Below are positions 8,046 through 16,729 of a stretch of 64,000 nt of DNA, in pieces. Position 1 is the stretch's first letter. The number at the start of each line of letters is the position of its first letter. The stretch covers positions 2,480,001 through 2,544,000 of the forward strand of contig NZ_CP009322.1 of assembly GCF_000959725.1 (NCBI RefSeq), given 5' to 3'. The stretch is from Burkholderia gladioli (GTDB lineage: Bacteria; Pseudomonadota; Gammaproteobacteria; Burkholderiales; Burkholderiaceae). The notes beneath the pieces were generated by a model. That model saw only the letters and a list, made by a program, of their open reading frames with translations. It did not search any database and was not told where the DNA came from. The position numbers were made by a program, and so were the translations under genes.

Positions 8046-8563
8046 GATTCCCCCGGCTCGAATCGAATCGCATCGACTGCCGGTTTCCGACGCCCGCCCC
8101 CAAGGGCGGTGAAGCGCTCACGCGCCTCGCGGCGCGTGAGCCAAACGTTTCAACTTCGGCAGGCATGCGGCCCGCGGTTTCTCTCTATGCCGGAACGTCT
8201 CGCCCGCCAGCCTGGTTCTCATGATGATTCGGCTCGCGAGCGCCGGCCTTCCGTGCCGGATTGGGTGAGCCATCGACAGACGATCCCCCAAGGGATTCCA
8301 CGCGATTCGCCGCCATCGGGGGCGACGATAAATTTATGAGATTCCAGCGCGAGCCGTGTCTTTCCGGCTGTTCGTGAAGACGAATCCTAAGTTCTCCCGC
8401 CGGAAAAACGAGTGCCTCGCCGTCCACAATTGGTTACTGTCCGTCTCATCGGAAATTCGCCAGGAACTTTGTCGGTGTGAACCCTGCCCCGTTTCGGGGC
8501 ATCATGGCCTCGCCCGTGGCCGGCCGCGGGCGCCAAAATCGTCCTTTCCCGGAGACCCGCAAC
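8046..8563. promoter_or_regulatory. Divergent intergenic region with two hairpins
   Basis: This 518-base gap separates the Sel1 lipoprotein (leftward) from the secreted PASTA-like protein (rightward); no gene is supported in it. It contains an 11-bp perfect hairpin GCTCACGCGCC-TCGC-GGCGCGTGAGC at 8116-8141, within the presumed leader of the leftward gene. A smaller hairpin, TGCCCC-GTTTC-GGGGCA, lies at 8485-8501 in the leader of the rightward gene. Neither has a T-tract, so they are not obvious terminators. Confidence 0.5.
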
Positions 8564-9463
8564 ATGCTGCATGCCCCTCAGGCAACCTTCATGGCGCCGA
8601 CATTCGCGCGCGCATCCCGTCGTGGCCTGGCGGCCATCATGCTTGCGTGCGCATCCATCTTGTCGGCGATGACGCCAGCGGCAATGGCTCAAACGCCGAG
8701 CACCGCTTCCGAGGTGACCGGCGCCTCGCTGGTGCCGCTCGCGGCGCTGCCGCCCTCGCCCGAGCACGGCGCGCCGGCCGAGTTCTGCGCGCATTACCGC
8801 GAGCCTGCCGATGCGCTGTCGGCCGCCGGCCGCGAGGTCGAGAAGCTCGGCTGGTTCGTGATGTCCGAGGCACCGCTCGGCCGTTATCGCACGGTGTCGT
8901 TCGCGAGCGGCTTCGAGCCCGGCACCAGCGCGATCTGCACGCCGCGCAACGCCAACATCGGCATCTTCGACGGCACGCGCCTGATCGCCCTCGCCTATAC
9001 CGCGCGCAAGGCCGACTGGCAGCTCGGCAGGCTCGAGCCGCTCGAGACGGGCGGGCTACTGGTCGGCGAGGGGCAAGGCGTCGGCGGCCCGGTCGCCGAA
9101 TTGCATCAACAGGACGAGGGGCTGCGCCTGACCGCGGTGGCCGCCTCGCGATCGTTCTGCCAAGGCCGCGCGAGCGTGCCCAACGTGTTCGGCAAGTCGA
9201 TCGCCGAGGCGCGCAAGATCCTCATCGCACAGGGCTGGAAGCCGGTGCGCGCGAAGCGCGGCGACCCGCTCTACGACGTGGCGGCCGATCTCGCCAGGCA
9301 AGGCGTGATCGAGGTGAACGACTGTTCGGGCACCGGCGTGGGTTATTGCAGCTACACCTATCGCAACGCCGTCGGCGTGCTGTCGGTGGTGACTGTCGGC
9401 GGCGATCCCGATCCGCGCAATGACAACGTGGTCGGCGCCACCGCCCGCTGCCCGGCGAAATGA
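8564..9463 (+). CDS. Exported protein with a PASTA-like segment, function unknown
   Basis: 299 residues from the ATG at 8564, chosen because GGAG lies nine bases upstream. The N-terminus (about 1-47) is a long signal peptide with Arg-Arg before a hydrophobic stretch and AMAQ at the cleavage site. Residues of about 205-235 read VPNVFGKSIAEARKILIAQG, which matches the start of a PASTA repeat (VPxVxGxxxxxAxxxLxxxG). Such repeats bind peptidoglycan stem peptides or muropeptides in other proteins. Several Cys suggest disulfides in the periplasm. A single PASTA-like unit outside a kinase or PBP is unusual. No known family is recognised for the rest. It stands alone between divergent and co-directional genes. 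Confidence 0.7.
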   Translation: MLHAPQATFMAPTFARASRRGLAAIMLACASILSAMTPAAMAQTPSTASEVTGASLVPLAALPPSPEHGAPAEFCAHYREPADALSAAGREVEKLGWFVMSEAPLGRYRTVSFASGFEPGTSAICTPRNANIGIFDGTRLIALAYTARKADWQLGRLEPLETGGLLVGEGQGVGGPVAELHQQDEGLRLTAVAASRSFCQGRASVPNVFGKSIAEARKILIAQGWKPVRAKRGDPLYDVAADLARQGVIEVNDCSGTGVGYCSYTYRNAVGVLSVVTVGGDPDPRNDNVVGATARCPAK

Positions 9464-9637
9464 CGGGCGCCGAACGCATTCGATAGCACCGCCGGGGGAC
9501 CGCAAAGACCGCGGCGCGGGGCTGTCGCGTCTCCGTAAGCTTGCTCTGGCAAACTGCAAGCCTCGGCGCAAGCGCCGGGGCCCGGCGCACGGATCCGCCG
9601 CGCTCTCGTTTTCCTTATCGACTCCCGCTCCCCCGAC

Positions 9638-11017
9638 ATGACGCGTTCCGTTTCCCAATCGGCCCTGCTGTGGATCGTGGCCGGTGGTTTCTTCATGCAG
9701 GCGCTCGACACCACCATCGTCAATACCGCCCTGCCCTCGATCGCGCATGCCTTTGGCGAGGACACGCTGTCGATGCGCTCGATCGTGGTGGCCTACACGC
9801 TCACCATGGCGATGCTCACGCCCGCCTCGGGCTGGCTGGCCGACCGCTACGGCACGCGCTCGGTCTATTTCGCGGCGATCCTGGTGTTCGCGATCGGCTC
9901 GCTGGCCTGCGCCGGCTCGCATACCTCGACGCAACTGGTGGTGGCGCGCGTGGTGCAGGGCGTGGGCGGCTCGATGCTGCTGCCGATCGGCCGGCTCGCG
10001 GTGCTGCGCAGCGTGCCCGGTGAAGCCTACGTGGGCGCGCTGGCCTTCATCTCGATCGCCGGCCAGGTCGGGCCGATCGTCGGCCCCACGCTCGGCGGCT
10101 GGTTCGCGCAGGCGCTGTCGTGGCGCTGGATCTTCTTCGTCAACGTGCCGATCGCGACGGTCGGCCTGCTCGCGGTGCAGCGCCACCTGCCCGCCGACCG
10201 GCTCGACCAGCGGCAGCCCTTCGACCTGATCGGCTGCACCCTGCTGTCGCTGGCGATGCTCGGCAGCTCGCTGGCGCTCGACATGCCGGGCGCCGCCTCG
10301 CACGTGGGCTGGATCGTGCTGGCCGCGCTCGGTTCGGCGCTCGCGGTGCTGGCCTATGTCGCGCACGCGCGCCGCCGCGAACAGCCGCTGTTCCGGCTCG
10401 GCCTGTTCGAGCGCCGCTTCAGCGTCGGCCTGATCGGCAACCTGGTGTGCCGGATCGGCAGCAGCGCGGTGCCCTTCCTGCTGCCGCTGCAGATGCAGCT
10501 CGGCTTCGGCTACTCGCCGCTGCACGCGGGGCTGGTGATGCTGCCGGCCGCCGTCGCCGGCGTGATCACCAAGCGCATGATCGCGCCGCTGGTCAGGCGC
10601 TACGGCTACGTGCCCTTCCTGAAGGTCAACACGCTGGTGGTGGGCATCTCGATCCTCGGCTTCGCCACGCTCTCGCCGCACACGCCGCTGCTGCTCGACC
10701 TCGCGCTGATGGCCTCGTTCGGCGGCGCCACCTCGATGCAGTTCGCGGCGATGAACAGCGTCACCCTCAAGGATCTGTCCCACCGCGACGCGAGCAGCGG
10801 CAACAGCCTGTTCTCGATGGTGCAGATGCTCGCCACCGGCCTGGGCGTGTCGATCGGCGGCGGCTTCGCCAGCCTGCTGAGCGCGCACGGCAGCTCGACC
10901 TTGTTCGGCATCCAGATGAGTTTCCTGCTGGTCGGCGCGATCACGGTGCTGTCGACCTTCGTGTTCGGCAAGCTGGAGAGCCAGCCCGCCGTCGCCGGCA
11001 CGCGCGGCAGCCACTGA
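9638..11017 (+). CDS. mdtD: MFS multidrug transporter of the DHA2 type, MdtD-like
   Basis: 459-residue proton-driven exporter of the DHA2 group. The N-terminus closely follows E. coli MdtD: FFMQALDTTIVNTALPSIA (TM1, with the family motif LDxTIVNxALP), PASGWLADRYGTR (motif A), VVQGVGGSMLLPIGRL, and GQVGPIVGPTLGGWF (motif C). It has 13-14 hydrophobic segments in the inner membrane. Unlike in enterobacteria, no mdtABC genes are present, so it works alone or with unlinked partners. Substrates are unknown. The start ATG has a weak ribosome site. The gene converges on the M20 deacylase gene, 39 bases away. Confidence 0.9.
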   Translation: MTRSVSQSALLWIVAGGFFMQALDTTIVNTALPSIAHAFGEDTLSMRSIVVAYTLTMAMLTPASGWLADRYGTRSVYFAAILVFAIGSLACAGSHTSTQLVVARVVQGVGGSMLLPIGRLAVLRSVPGEAYVGALAFISIAGQVGPIVGPTLGGWFAQALSWRWIFFVNVPIATVGLLAVQRHLPADRLDQRQPFDLIGCTLLSLAMLGSSLALDMPGAASHVGWIVLAALGSALAVLAYVAHARRREQPLFRLGLFERRFSVGLIGNLVCRIGSSAVPFLLPLQMQLGFGYSPLHAGLVMLPAAVAGVITKRMIAPLVRRYGYVPFLKVNTLVVGISILGFATLSPHTPLLLDLALMASFGGATSMQFAAMNSVTLKDLSHRDASSGNSLFSMVQMLATGLGVSIGGGFASLLSAHGSSTLFGIQMSFLLVGAITVLSTFVFGKLESQPAVAGTRGSH

Positions 11018-11056
11018 GCGGAGAGTCGCGTCGGGCGGGCCACCGCGCGGCTCGCC

Positions 11057-12226
11057 TCAGCCGGGCGCGCGGCAGTGCTCGGTGAAGCGCGCCAGGAAGC
11101 TCATGCAGGCCGCCAGCTCGTCGCGGCGCACGTATTCGTCGGCGCGATGCGCGCGCGTGATCGAGCCCGGGCCGCAAACCACCGCCGGAATCCCGATCGA
11201 CTGGAACAGCCCGCCCTCGGTGCCGAACGACAGCGTGGTCTCGCGCTCGTCGCCGAGCCAGCCGGCGCACAGCGATTTCAGCTCGAGCGAGCCGGCATCG
11301 TCGCGCAGGCCGGGATAGGCGGACAAGGGCTCCAGCTCGATGGCCGCCTCGGGCGCCACGCGCCGCATCTCCGGCAGCAGCGTATCGCGCGCGAGGGCCG
11401 TGAGCGCCTCGATCACGCGCTCGCCGTCGCGCCCCGGCAATTCACGAATCTCGAAGTCGAACGCGCAACGGTCGGGCACCACGTTGACGGCCACGCCGCC
11501 CTCTATGGTGCCGGTCTGCACGGTGCTCCAGGGTGGATCGAAGCGCGCGTCGCGCGCGCCTTCCGTCTCCAGCGCGCGGGCGCTGCCGCGCAGCGCCGTG
11601 ACCAGCTCGGCCGCGTACTCGATCGCATTGACGCCGAGCTGCGGCTGCGCCGAATGCGCCGCCAACCCGCGCACGCAGCAGCGATACGCGCGCTTGCCCT
11701 TGTGCGCCGAGCCGAGCCGCATGCCGGTGGGCTCGCCGATGATGCAGCCCAGCGGCCGCGCCGCATCGCGCGCCAGCTCGTCGAGCAGGTCGCGCACGCC
11801 CACGCAGCCGATCTCCTCGTCGTAGCTGATCGCGAGATGGATCGGCACCGCCAGCGGCTCGGCGACGAAGGCCGGCACGGCAGCCAGCACGCAGGCCAGG
11901 AAGCCCTTCATGTCCGAGCTGCCGCGCCCATACAGGCGGCCGTCGCGCTCCACCAGCTCGAACGGATCGCTGCTCCAGGGCTGGCCCGCCACCGGCACCA
12001 CGTCGGCATGGCCGGACAGGCACAGGCCGCCGCGATCGCGCGGGCCGATGGTGGCGTAGAGATTGGCGCGCGTGCCGTCGGCATGCGGCACCAGCCGCGA
12101 TTCAACGCCGTATCCGCGCAGGTAGTCGGCCACGAAGCCGATCAGGTCGAGGTTGGGCTGGCGGCTGATCGAGCGGAACGCCACCAGCCGCGCCAGCAGC
12201 TCGACCGGATCGCGCGGCGCGCTCAT
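11057..12226 (-). CDS. M20 metallopeptidase, ArgE-like (acetylornithine deacetylase family)
   Basis: 389 residues. The start at 12226 overlaps the RidA stop in an ATGA junction, which fixes it. It has the M20 dizinc signatures: LSGHADVVPV with the metal His and the following catalytic Asp, GRGSSDMKG with the bridging Asp, and YDEEIGCVG with the catalytic Glu pair. A middle dimerisation domain follows (about 180-290). ArgE removes the N-acetyl group from N2-acetylornithine. Here it closes an uptake/catabolic operon rather than an arginine biosynthetic locus, so it more likely deacylates an imported N-acyl amino acid or guanidino compound. That is inference from context. Confidence 0.88.
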   Translation of the reverse strand: MSAPRDPVELLARLVAFRSISRQPNLDLIGFVADYLRGYGVESRLVPHADGTRANLYATIGPRDRGGLCLSGHADVVPVAGQPWSSDPFELVERDGRLYGRGSSDMKGFLACVLAAVPAFVAEPLAVPIHLAISYDEEIGCVGVRDLLDELARDAARPLGCIIGEPTGMRLGSAHKGKRAYRCCVRGLAAHSAQPQLGVNAIEYAAELVTALRGSARALETEGARDARFDPPWSTVQTGTIEGGVAVNVVPDRCAFDFEIRELPGRDGERVIEALTALARDTLLPEMRRVAPEAAIELEPLSAYPGLRDDAGSLELKSLCAGWLGDERETTLSFGTEGGLFQSIGIPAVVCGPGSITRAHRADEYVRRDELAACMSFLARFTEHCRAPG

Positions 12227-12630
12227 GGCTTGACGGCGATCACGTCGATCTCGACCAGCCATTCCGGGCGGGCCAGGGCCGTCACGGTCAGTCCCGTCGA
12301 GACCGCGTGCACGCCCTTCAGCCAGCGCCCGATCACGCGATAGACGGCCTCGCGATAGCGCACGTCGGTCAGGTAGACGGTGATCTTGCAGATGTCCTCG
12401 AGCTTGCTGCCGGCTTCCTCCAGCAGCATCTGGACGTTCGCCATCGCGCGCTCGGCCTGGGCCGCGGCGTCGCCGATGCCGACCGATTGCGAAGTGTCGA
12501 GATCCTGGCCGATCTGGCCGCGCAGGAAAACCATCTTGCCGGCCACCACGCCTTGCGCGAGGTCGTTGTCGAGCGACTGCTCGGGATAGGTGTGCTTGGT
12601 GTTGAACGGGCGGATGCGGATATGTTCCAT
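12223..12630 (-). CDS. RidA/YjgF-family enamine/imine deaminase
   Basis: 135-residue RidA-family protein. It carries the family's core pattern (LDNDLAQGVVAGKMVFLRGQIGQDL, QAERAMANVQMLLEEAGS, DICKITVYLTDVRYREAVYRV). Members hydrolyse reactive enamine or imine intermediates released by PLP enzymes and flavoenzymes; some act as dedicated deaminases in catabolic operons. The active-site Arg expected near the C-terminal third lies in ALARPEWLVEIDVIAV. It overlaps the deacylase gene by four bases and follows the ABC ATPase gene. The context suggests it clears an imine formed during breakdown of the imported substrate. Confidence 0.9.
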   Translation of the reverse strand: MEHIRIRPFNTKHTYPEQSLDNDLAQGVVAGKMVFLRGQIGQDLDTSQSVGIGDAAAQAERAMANVQMLLEEAGSKLEDICKITVYLTDVRYREAVYRVIGRWLKGVHAVSTGLTVTALARPEWLVEIDVIAVKP

Positions 12631-12690
12631 GGGGGAATCAGGCGGTGGCTGGGTTGGGAAAAGCGGCGAGGCCGCCGCAATGCGTGAGGC

Positions 12691-13419
12691 TCAGTGCGTG
12701 AGGATGCGGGACAGGAACAGGCGCGCGCGCTCCGAGCGCGGCGCCTCGAAGAAAGCGTCGGCGGCGGCATCCTCGACGATCGCGCCGCGCTCCATGAAGA
12801 TCACGCGATCGGCCACGCGCCGCGCGAAGCCCATCTCGTGCGTGACCACCATCATCGTCATGCCCTCGCGGGCCAGGTCGGTCATCACTTCGAGCACTTC
12901 GTTGACCATCTCGGGGTCGAGCGCCGAGGTCGGCTCGTCGAACAGCATCGCGGCCGGGTCCATCGCCAGCGCGCGCACGATCGCCACGCGCTGCTGCTGG
13001 CCGCCCGACAGCGCCGCCGGATACTTGCCGGCCTGCGCGCGCAAGCCGACGCGATCGAGCAGCGCGAGCGCGCGCGCCTCGGCTTCGTCGCGGCGCCGGC
13101 CCAGCACCTTGCGCCGGGCGAGCACGATGTTGTCGAGCACGCTCATGTGCGGGAACAGCTCGAAGTGCTGGAACACCATGCCGATGCGCGCGCGCAGCGC
13201 CGACAGGCGCGTGCCGGCCGCGCCCACGCTGATGCCGTCGACCACCACCTACCCGGACTGGAACGGCTCCAGCCCGTTCACGCACTTGATCAGCGTGCTC
13301 TTGCCCGAGCCCGACGGCCCGCAGACCACCACCACCTCGCCCTTGGCGACGCTGGCGGTGCAGGCATCGAGCACCTGGAACGCGCCATAGTGCTTGCCGA
13401 GCTGCCGGATCTCGATCAT
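12691..13419 (-). pseudogene. Polar amino acid ABC transporter ATPase, interrupted by an in-frame TAG
   Basis: The frame from ATG 13419 to 12691 would encode 242 residues of a GlnQ/HisP-type ATPase. Residues 34-42 are Walker A (GPSGSGKST). Codon 57 is TAG (13249-13251), exactly where the family has Glu in SGEV. After it the same frame continues with the Q-loop ([12 protein letters not shown]), signature LSGGQQQR, Walker [14 protein letters not shown] and the H-loop VVTHEMG. All motifs are otherwise intact, so the stop is recent, a sequencing error, or suppressed. Restart at the GTG at 13248 would give a protein without Walker A that cannot hydrolyse ATP. The gene sits between the ureohydrolase and RidA genes; polarity on the two downstream genes is possible. 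Confidence 0.85.
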
Positions 13420-13436
13420 CGAAGTCTCCCTCGCGC

Positions 13437-14402
13437 TTAGCGCTTGCCGTCGAAATAACCGGCGCGGATCGCGCTGCCGATCAGGTTCAGGATCAGGCGG
13501 CCGGCGGTGATGCAGGAGATCTGGTTGACGTCCTTCTCGGGCTGGATCTCGACGATGTCCATGCCGACCACGCGGCCCTTCTTCACCAGGCCGTGGATCA
13601 GCTTGCGCGCCTGCAGGAAGGTCACGCCGCCCGGCGCCGGGCCGGCCACGGCCGGCATCACCGAAGGGTCGAGCCCGTCGGCGTCGATCGTCAGGTAGTA
13701 GTTGCCGTTGTCGGGAATGCGCGCCAGCACGGCATCCATGCCGACGTCGTGCAGCTCGTAGGCGCTCACCAGCTCCGAGCCGTAGGCCTGTGCCGCGCGC
13801 AGTTCCTCGGGGCGCGCGCTGCCCTGCGCGCGCAGGCCGATCTGCACGATCTTCGCCACGTGCTTCATCTCCGAGGCGCGGCGGATCGGGCTCGACAGGC
13901 CCTCGCGCACGCCGTTTACCTCGTCACGCCAGTCCAGGTGCGCATCGACATGCACCAGGGTGATCGGCCCCAGCGTATCGAAGGCGCGCAGCACCGGCGT
14001 GGTGATGCCGTGGTCGCCGCCCATCACGATCGGCAGCGCGCCGGCCGCGAGGATCTTGCGCACCGCGGCCTCGACGCGCTGGTAGTGGCTGCCCGGCGCG
14101 GCCAGGTCGGCGATCACGTCGCCGCAGTCGACGAAGCGGATGTCGTCGCGCTCCTGCAGCAGCGGGCCGTCGATATCGAAGTCGTAATGGCCGGGCGAGC
14201 GCACCACGCGGTCGGTGGCCTGGCGGATCGCGGCCGGCGCGTTGGTCTGGTCGTTGGTGAAGTCGGAGGCCGAATAGGCCGCGCCATAAGGCATGCCGAG
14301 CACGGCGATGTCGGCCTCCAGATGGTCCAGGTCGAGTGCCAGTTCCGAGTACAGCAGGGTCTTGTGGCCGGTGCGCGGCGCGACCGTCAGGGCTTGCGTC
14401 AT
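13437..14402 (-). CDS. Ureohydrolase, agmatinase/guanidinobutyrase family
   Basis: 321-residue member of the arginase/agmatinase superfamily. Mn2+ ligands are visible in GGDHG (128-132), DAHLD (153-157) and DADGLDP (240-246). It hydrolyses a guanidino group to urea and an amine. Agmatine, 4-guanidinobutyrate and 3-guanidinopropionate are all possible; sequence alone does not decide. It lies between a permease gene and the ABC ATPase gene of the same operon. That, together with the deacylase and RidA, suggests degradation of an imported guanidino compound. The start at 14402 is supported by AGAGGAAT a few bases upstream. Confidence 0.9.
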   Translation of the reverse strand: MTQALTVAPRTGHKTLLYSELALDLDHLEADIAVLGMPYGAAYSASDFTNDQTNAPAAIRQATDRVVRSPGHYDFDIDGPLLQERDDIRFVDCGDVIADLAAPGSHYQRVEAAVRKILAAGALPIVMGGDHGITTPVLRAFDTLGPITLVHVDAHLDWRDEVNGVREGLSSPIRRASEMKHVAKIVQIGLRAQGSARPEELRAAQAYGSELVSAYELHDVGMDAVLARIPDNGNYYLTIDADGLDPSVMPAVAGPAPGGVTFLQARKLIHGLVKKGRVVGMDIVEIQPEKDVNQISCITAGRLILNLIGSAIRAGYFDGKR

Positions 14403-14457
14403 TTTCAGTATTCCTCTTTATGTGGATGATGCGATGAGCGCTTCGTCGGGAATGGAA

Positions 14458-15120
14458 TCAGGCGTGGCGGTAGCGCGTCGCGGCGCGCTCGGCCCACTGC
14501 CCGGCGATGTCGAGCAGCACGCTGCACGACCAGTAGATCAGCGCCGTGGTGCCGAGCACCTCGACGTAGGCGAAGGTATCGGCCGTCAGCAGGTTGCTCT
14601 GGTAGGTCATCTCGGCCAGGCTCATCACCGAGAAGATCGAACTGTCCTTGAACATCATGATGGTCAGGCTGGTGGTGGCCGGCGCGAGGAAGCCGAAGAT
14701 CTGCGGCAGCACCACGTGGCGCTGCACCTGGAAGGCGTTCAGCCCCAGCGAGCGCGCGGCCTGCACCTGCCCGTGCGACAGGCTCGCCAGCGCGGCGCGC
14801 AGGATCTCGCAGAAGTAGCCGCCGGTATAGAAGGCGGTGGCGGCCACGCCGATCGCGAAGGCGGGTACCCGCAAGCCGAGCTTCGGCAGGCCGAAGAAGC
14901 TCAGGTACACCAGGATCAGGAAGGGCACGTTGCGCACGATCTCGACATAGGCGAGCGAGAGCGCGCGCAGCAGGCGCGAGGGCATCGCGCGGCAATAGGC
15001 GGCCAGCGTGCCGGCCACGATGCCCAGCGGAATGCCGAGCACGCAGACCTGGGCCGTCACCTTCAGCCCTTCGAGCAGCGGCCCGATCGAGGCGGTGACG
15101 ATGGAAACGTCAATGGACAT
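14458..15120 (-). CDS. Polar amino acid ABC transporter permease
   Basis: 220-residue inner-membrane permease of the HisM/GlnP type, with five predicted TM helices. The EAA loop that contacts the ATPase reads AARSLGLNAFQVQRHVVLPQ (about residues 132-151). An EIVRNVPFLILVYLSFFGLP segment is typical of the family. The start at 15120 is chosen because the preceding permease gene ends at 15110, an 11-base overlap that implies translational coupling. It forms a heterodimeric channel with the next permease and uses the substrate-binding protein encoded at the head of the operon. Confidence 0.9.
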   Translation of the reverse strand: MSIDVSIVTASIGPLLEGLKVTAQVCVLGIPLGIVAGTLAAYCRAMPSRLLRALSLAYVEIVRNVPFLILVYLSFFGLPKLGLRVPAFAIGVAATAFYTGGYFCEILRAALASLSHGQVQAARSLGLNAFQVQRHVVLPQIFGFLAPATTSLTIMMFKDSSIFSVMSLAEMTYQSNLLTADTFAYVEVLGTTALIYWSCSVLLDIAGQWAERAATRYRHA

Positions 15121-15781
15121 GGGACAGCCTGCGTTCGAGCCCGCGCGAGGCGGAAGAGACCAGGAACAGGATCGCGAAGTAGACCGCCGCCGCCACGCTG
15201 AACACCTGCAGCGGCTGGTTGGTCTGCAAGGTGGCATCGCGCGCCACCGTCGCGAGGTCGTGCACGGCGATGATCGACAGCAGCGAGGAGGCCTTCAGCA
15301 GCATGGTGAACTCGCTGGTCAGCGGCGGGATCGAGCGCAGGAACAACTGCGGGAACACGATGTGGCGCCACACCTGCACCGGGGACATGCCGAGCGCGCG
15401 AGCCGCCGGGATCTGACCGCGGCCCAGCGAATGCAGCGCGCCGCGCAGGATCTCCGAGATGTAGGCGGCGGTGTTGAGCGCCAGCGCGAGGATCCCGGCC
15501 TGCAGGGGCGAGAGCGTGATGTCCAGCAGCGCGGGCAGCACGTAGTAGGCGACCAGCATCTGGATCAGCGCCGGCACGCCGCGGATCAGGCTCACGTAGG
15601 CGAGCACGCAGGCCGCCGCCACGCGTCCGCCGTGCTGGCGCGCGAGCAGCAGCAGCGCGCCGAGCACGATGCCGATCGCGAACGCGGCCACGCTCGCGAT
15701 CACCGTGGTGGCCGCGCCGGCCGCCACGTCGTGCAGGAACGGCCCGAGCATGGCGCCGTCGAGGAAGGATGCCGATGCCAT
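15110..15781 (-). CDS. Polar amino acid ABC transporter permease
   Basis: 223 residues, second channel subunit of the same importer. The EAA loop is AARALGMSPVQVWRHIVFPQ, and the N-terminal segment ends in the usual RGVPALIQMLVAYY pattern. It begins 10 bases after the substrate-binding protein gene and overlaps the following permease gene by 11 bases. Together with the partner permease it forms the membrane part. Function depends on the ATPase encoded three genes downstream, which is interrupted in this sequence. Confidence 0.9.
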   Translation of the reverse strand: MASASFLDGAMLGPFLHDVAAGAATTVIASVAAFAIGIVLGALLLLARQHGGRVAAACVLAYVSLIRGVPALIQMLVAYYVLPALLDITLSPLQAGILALALNTAAYISEILRGALHSLGRGQIPAARALGMSPVQVWRHIVFPQLFLRSIPPLTSEFTMLLKASSLLSIIAVHDLATVARDATLQTNQPLQVFSVAAAVYFAILFLVSSASRGLERRLSHVH

Positions 15782-15791
15782 CGCGCGCGCC

Positions 15792-16640
15792 TCAGACCGC
15801 GCCTTCGGGCAGGTAGCCGCTGGTCGGCAGGTTCATGGTGTAGCCGAACCACTTCTTCTGCAGCTGGGCCAGTTGCCCGTTCTTCTCCAGCTCGCCCAGC
15901 GAGGCGTTGATGAAGTCGCGGATCTCCTTGTCCTGCGGATTGGCGACCCAGGCCAGCATCTTCGGCTCGCCGATCTTGCCGACCACGCGGAACTGCCCCG
16001 GCTCCTTCTTCATCAGCACCGCGACGATGTTCGACGGCATGATGCCGATGTCGAGCGTCTTGTTTTGCAGCGCCACCATCACGTCCGGATAGGCCTGGAA
16101 CAGCTTGATGTCGGCATAGCCGGCGCCCTTCGCCTTCAACTGCGTATCGAAGGCCTGCGCGATCGGCTGCGAGGACGAGCCCATCTGGGTGCCGACGATC
16201 TTGCCGCCCGCGTCCTCGGGCTTGCCGACCGCCGTGTCGCCGGCGCGCGCCACCAGCACCGTGTCGACCACGCCCACCGGCTGCGAGAAGGCGAAGCGGC
16301 GCGCGCGCTCCGGATTGATGCCCACGCTGGTGGCGACGAAATCGAACTTGTGCGTCATCAGGCCCGGCAGCAGGCCCTGGAACGGCAGGTTCATCTGGTT
16401 CAGCTTCACGCCGAGCTTGCCCGCCATGTATTCGAGGATGTCGTGGCCGTAGCCGGTCACCTTGCCGTTCTCGACGAATTCGAAAGGTTCGTAGGCCGCC
16501 TCGGTGCCCACCGTCAGCACGCCGCGCTTGCGGATGTCGGCCAGCGTGCCGCCCTCCGCGAAGGCGATCGACGGCGCGGCCAGCGCGAGCGTGGCGCTGC
16601 CCGTCAGGGCAAGGAATTGACGTCGGTTCAGCGGTCTCAT
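15792..16640 (-). CDS. Periplasmic polar amino acid-binding protein of an ABC importer
   Basis: 282 residues from the ATG at 16640, with AGGA nine bases upstream. The N-terminus reads NRRQFLALTGSATLALAAPSI; the RRxFL pattern suggests Tat export, with cleavage near AFA-EGG. The mature part is a family 3 substrate-binding protein (LTVGTEAAYEPFEF, GYGHDILEYMA, FDFVATSVGINPERARRFAFS). The ligand is probably a basic or guanidino compound judging from the ureohydrolase in the operon, but this is inference. First gene of a seven-gene operon, divergent from a LysR gene with a candidate operator between them. Confidence 0.9.
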   Translation of the reverse strand: MRPLNRRQFLALTGSATLALAAPSIAFAEGGTLADIRKRGVLTVGTEAAYEPFEFVENGKVTGYGHDILEYMAGKLGVKLNQMNLPFQGLLPGLMTHKFDFVATSVGINPERARRFAFSQPVGVVDTVLVARAGDTAVGKPEDAGGKIVGTQMGSSSQPIAQAFDTQLKAKGAGYADIKLFQAYPDVMVALQNKTLDIGIMPSNIVAVLMKKEPGQFRVVGKIGEPKMLAWVANPQDKEIRDFINASLGELEKNGQLAQLQKKWFGYTMNLPTSGYLPEGAV

Positions 16641-16729
16641 GGCGGTGCTTCCTGGTAGCGGTGGGGGGTGGTTGAAGGCCAATGTAGACACGCCAAATAG
16701 TTTTGGAAATTCATTTTTTTATTGATATG

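Noticed and set aside
8116..8141. The strong hairpin as an intrinsic terminator
   Set aside because: No gene ends here and no T-tract follows on either strand.
12691..13248. A complete ATPase starting at GTG 13248
   Set aside because: It would lack Walker A and the first 57 residues of the family; better described as an interrupted gene.
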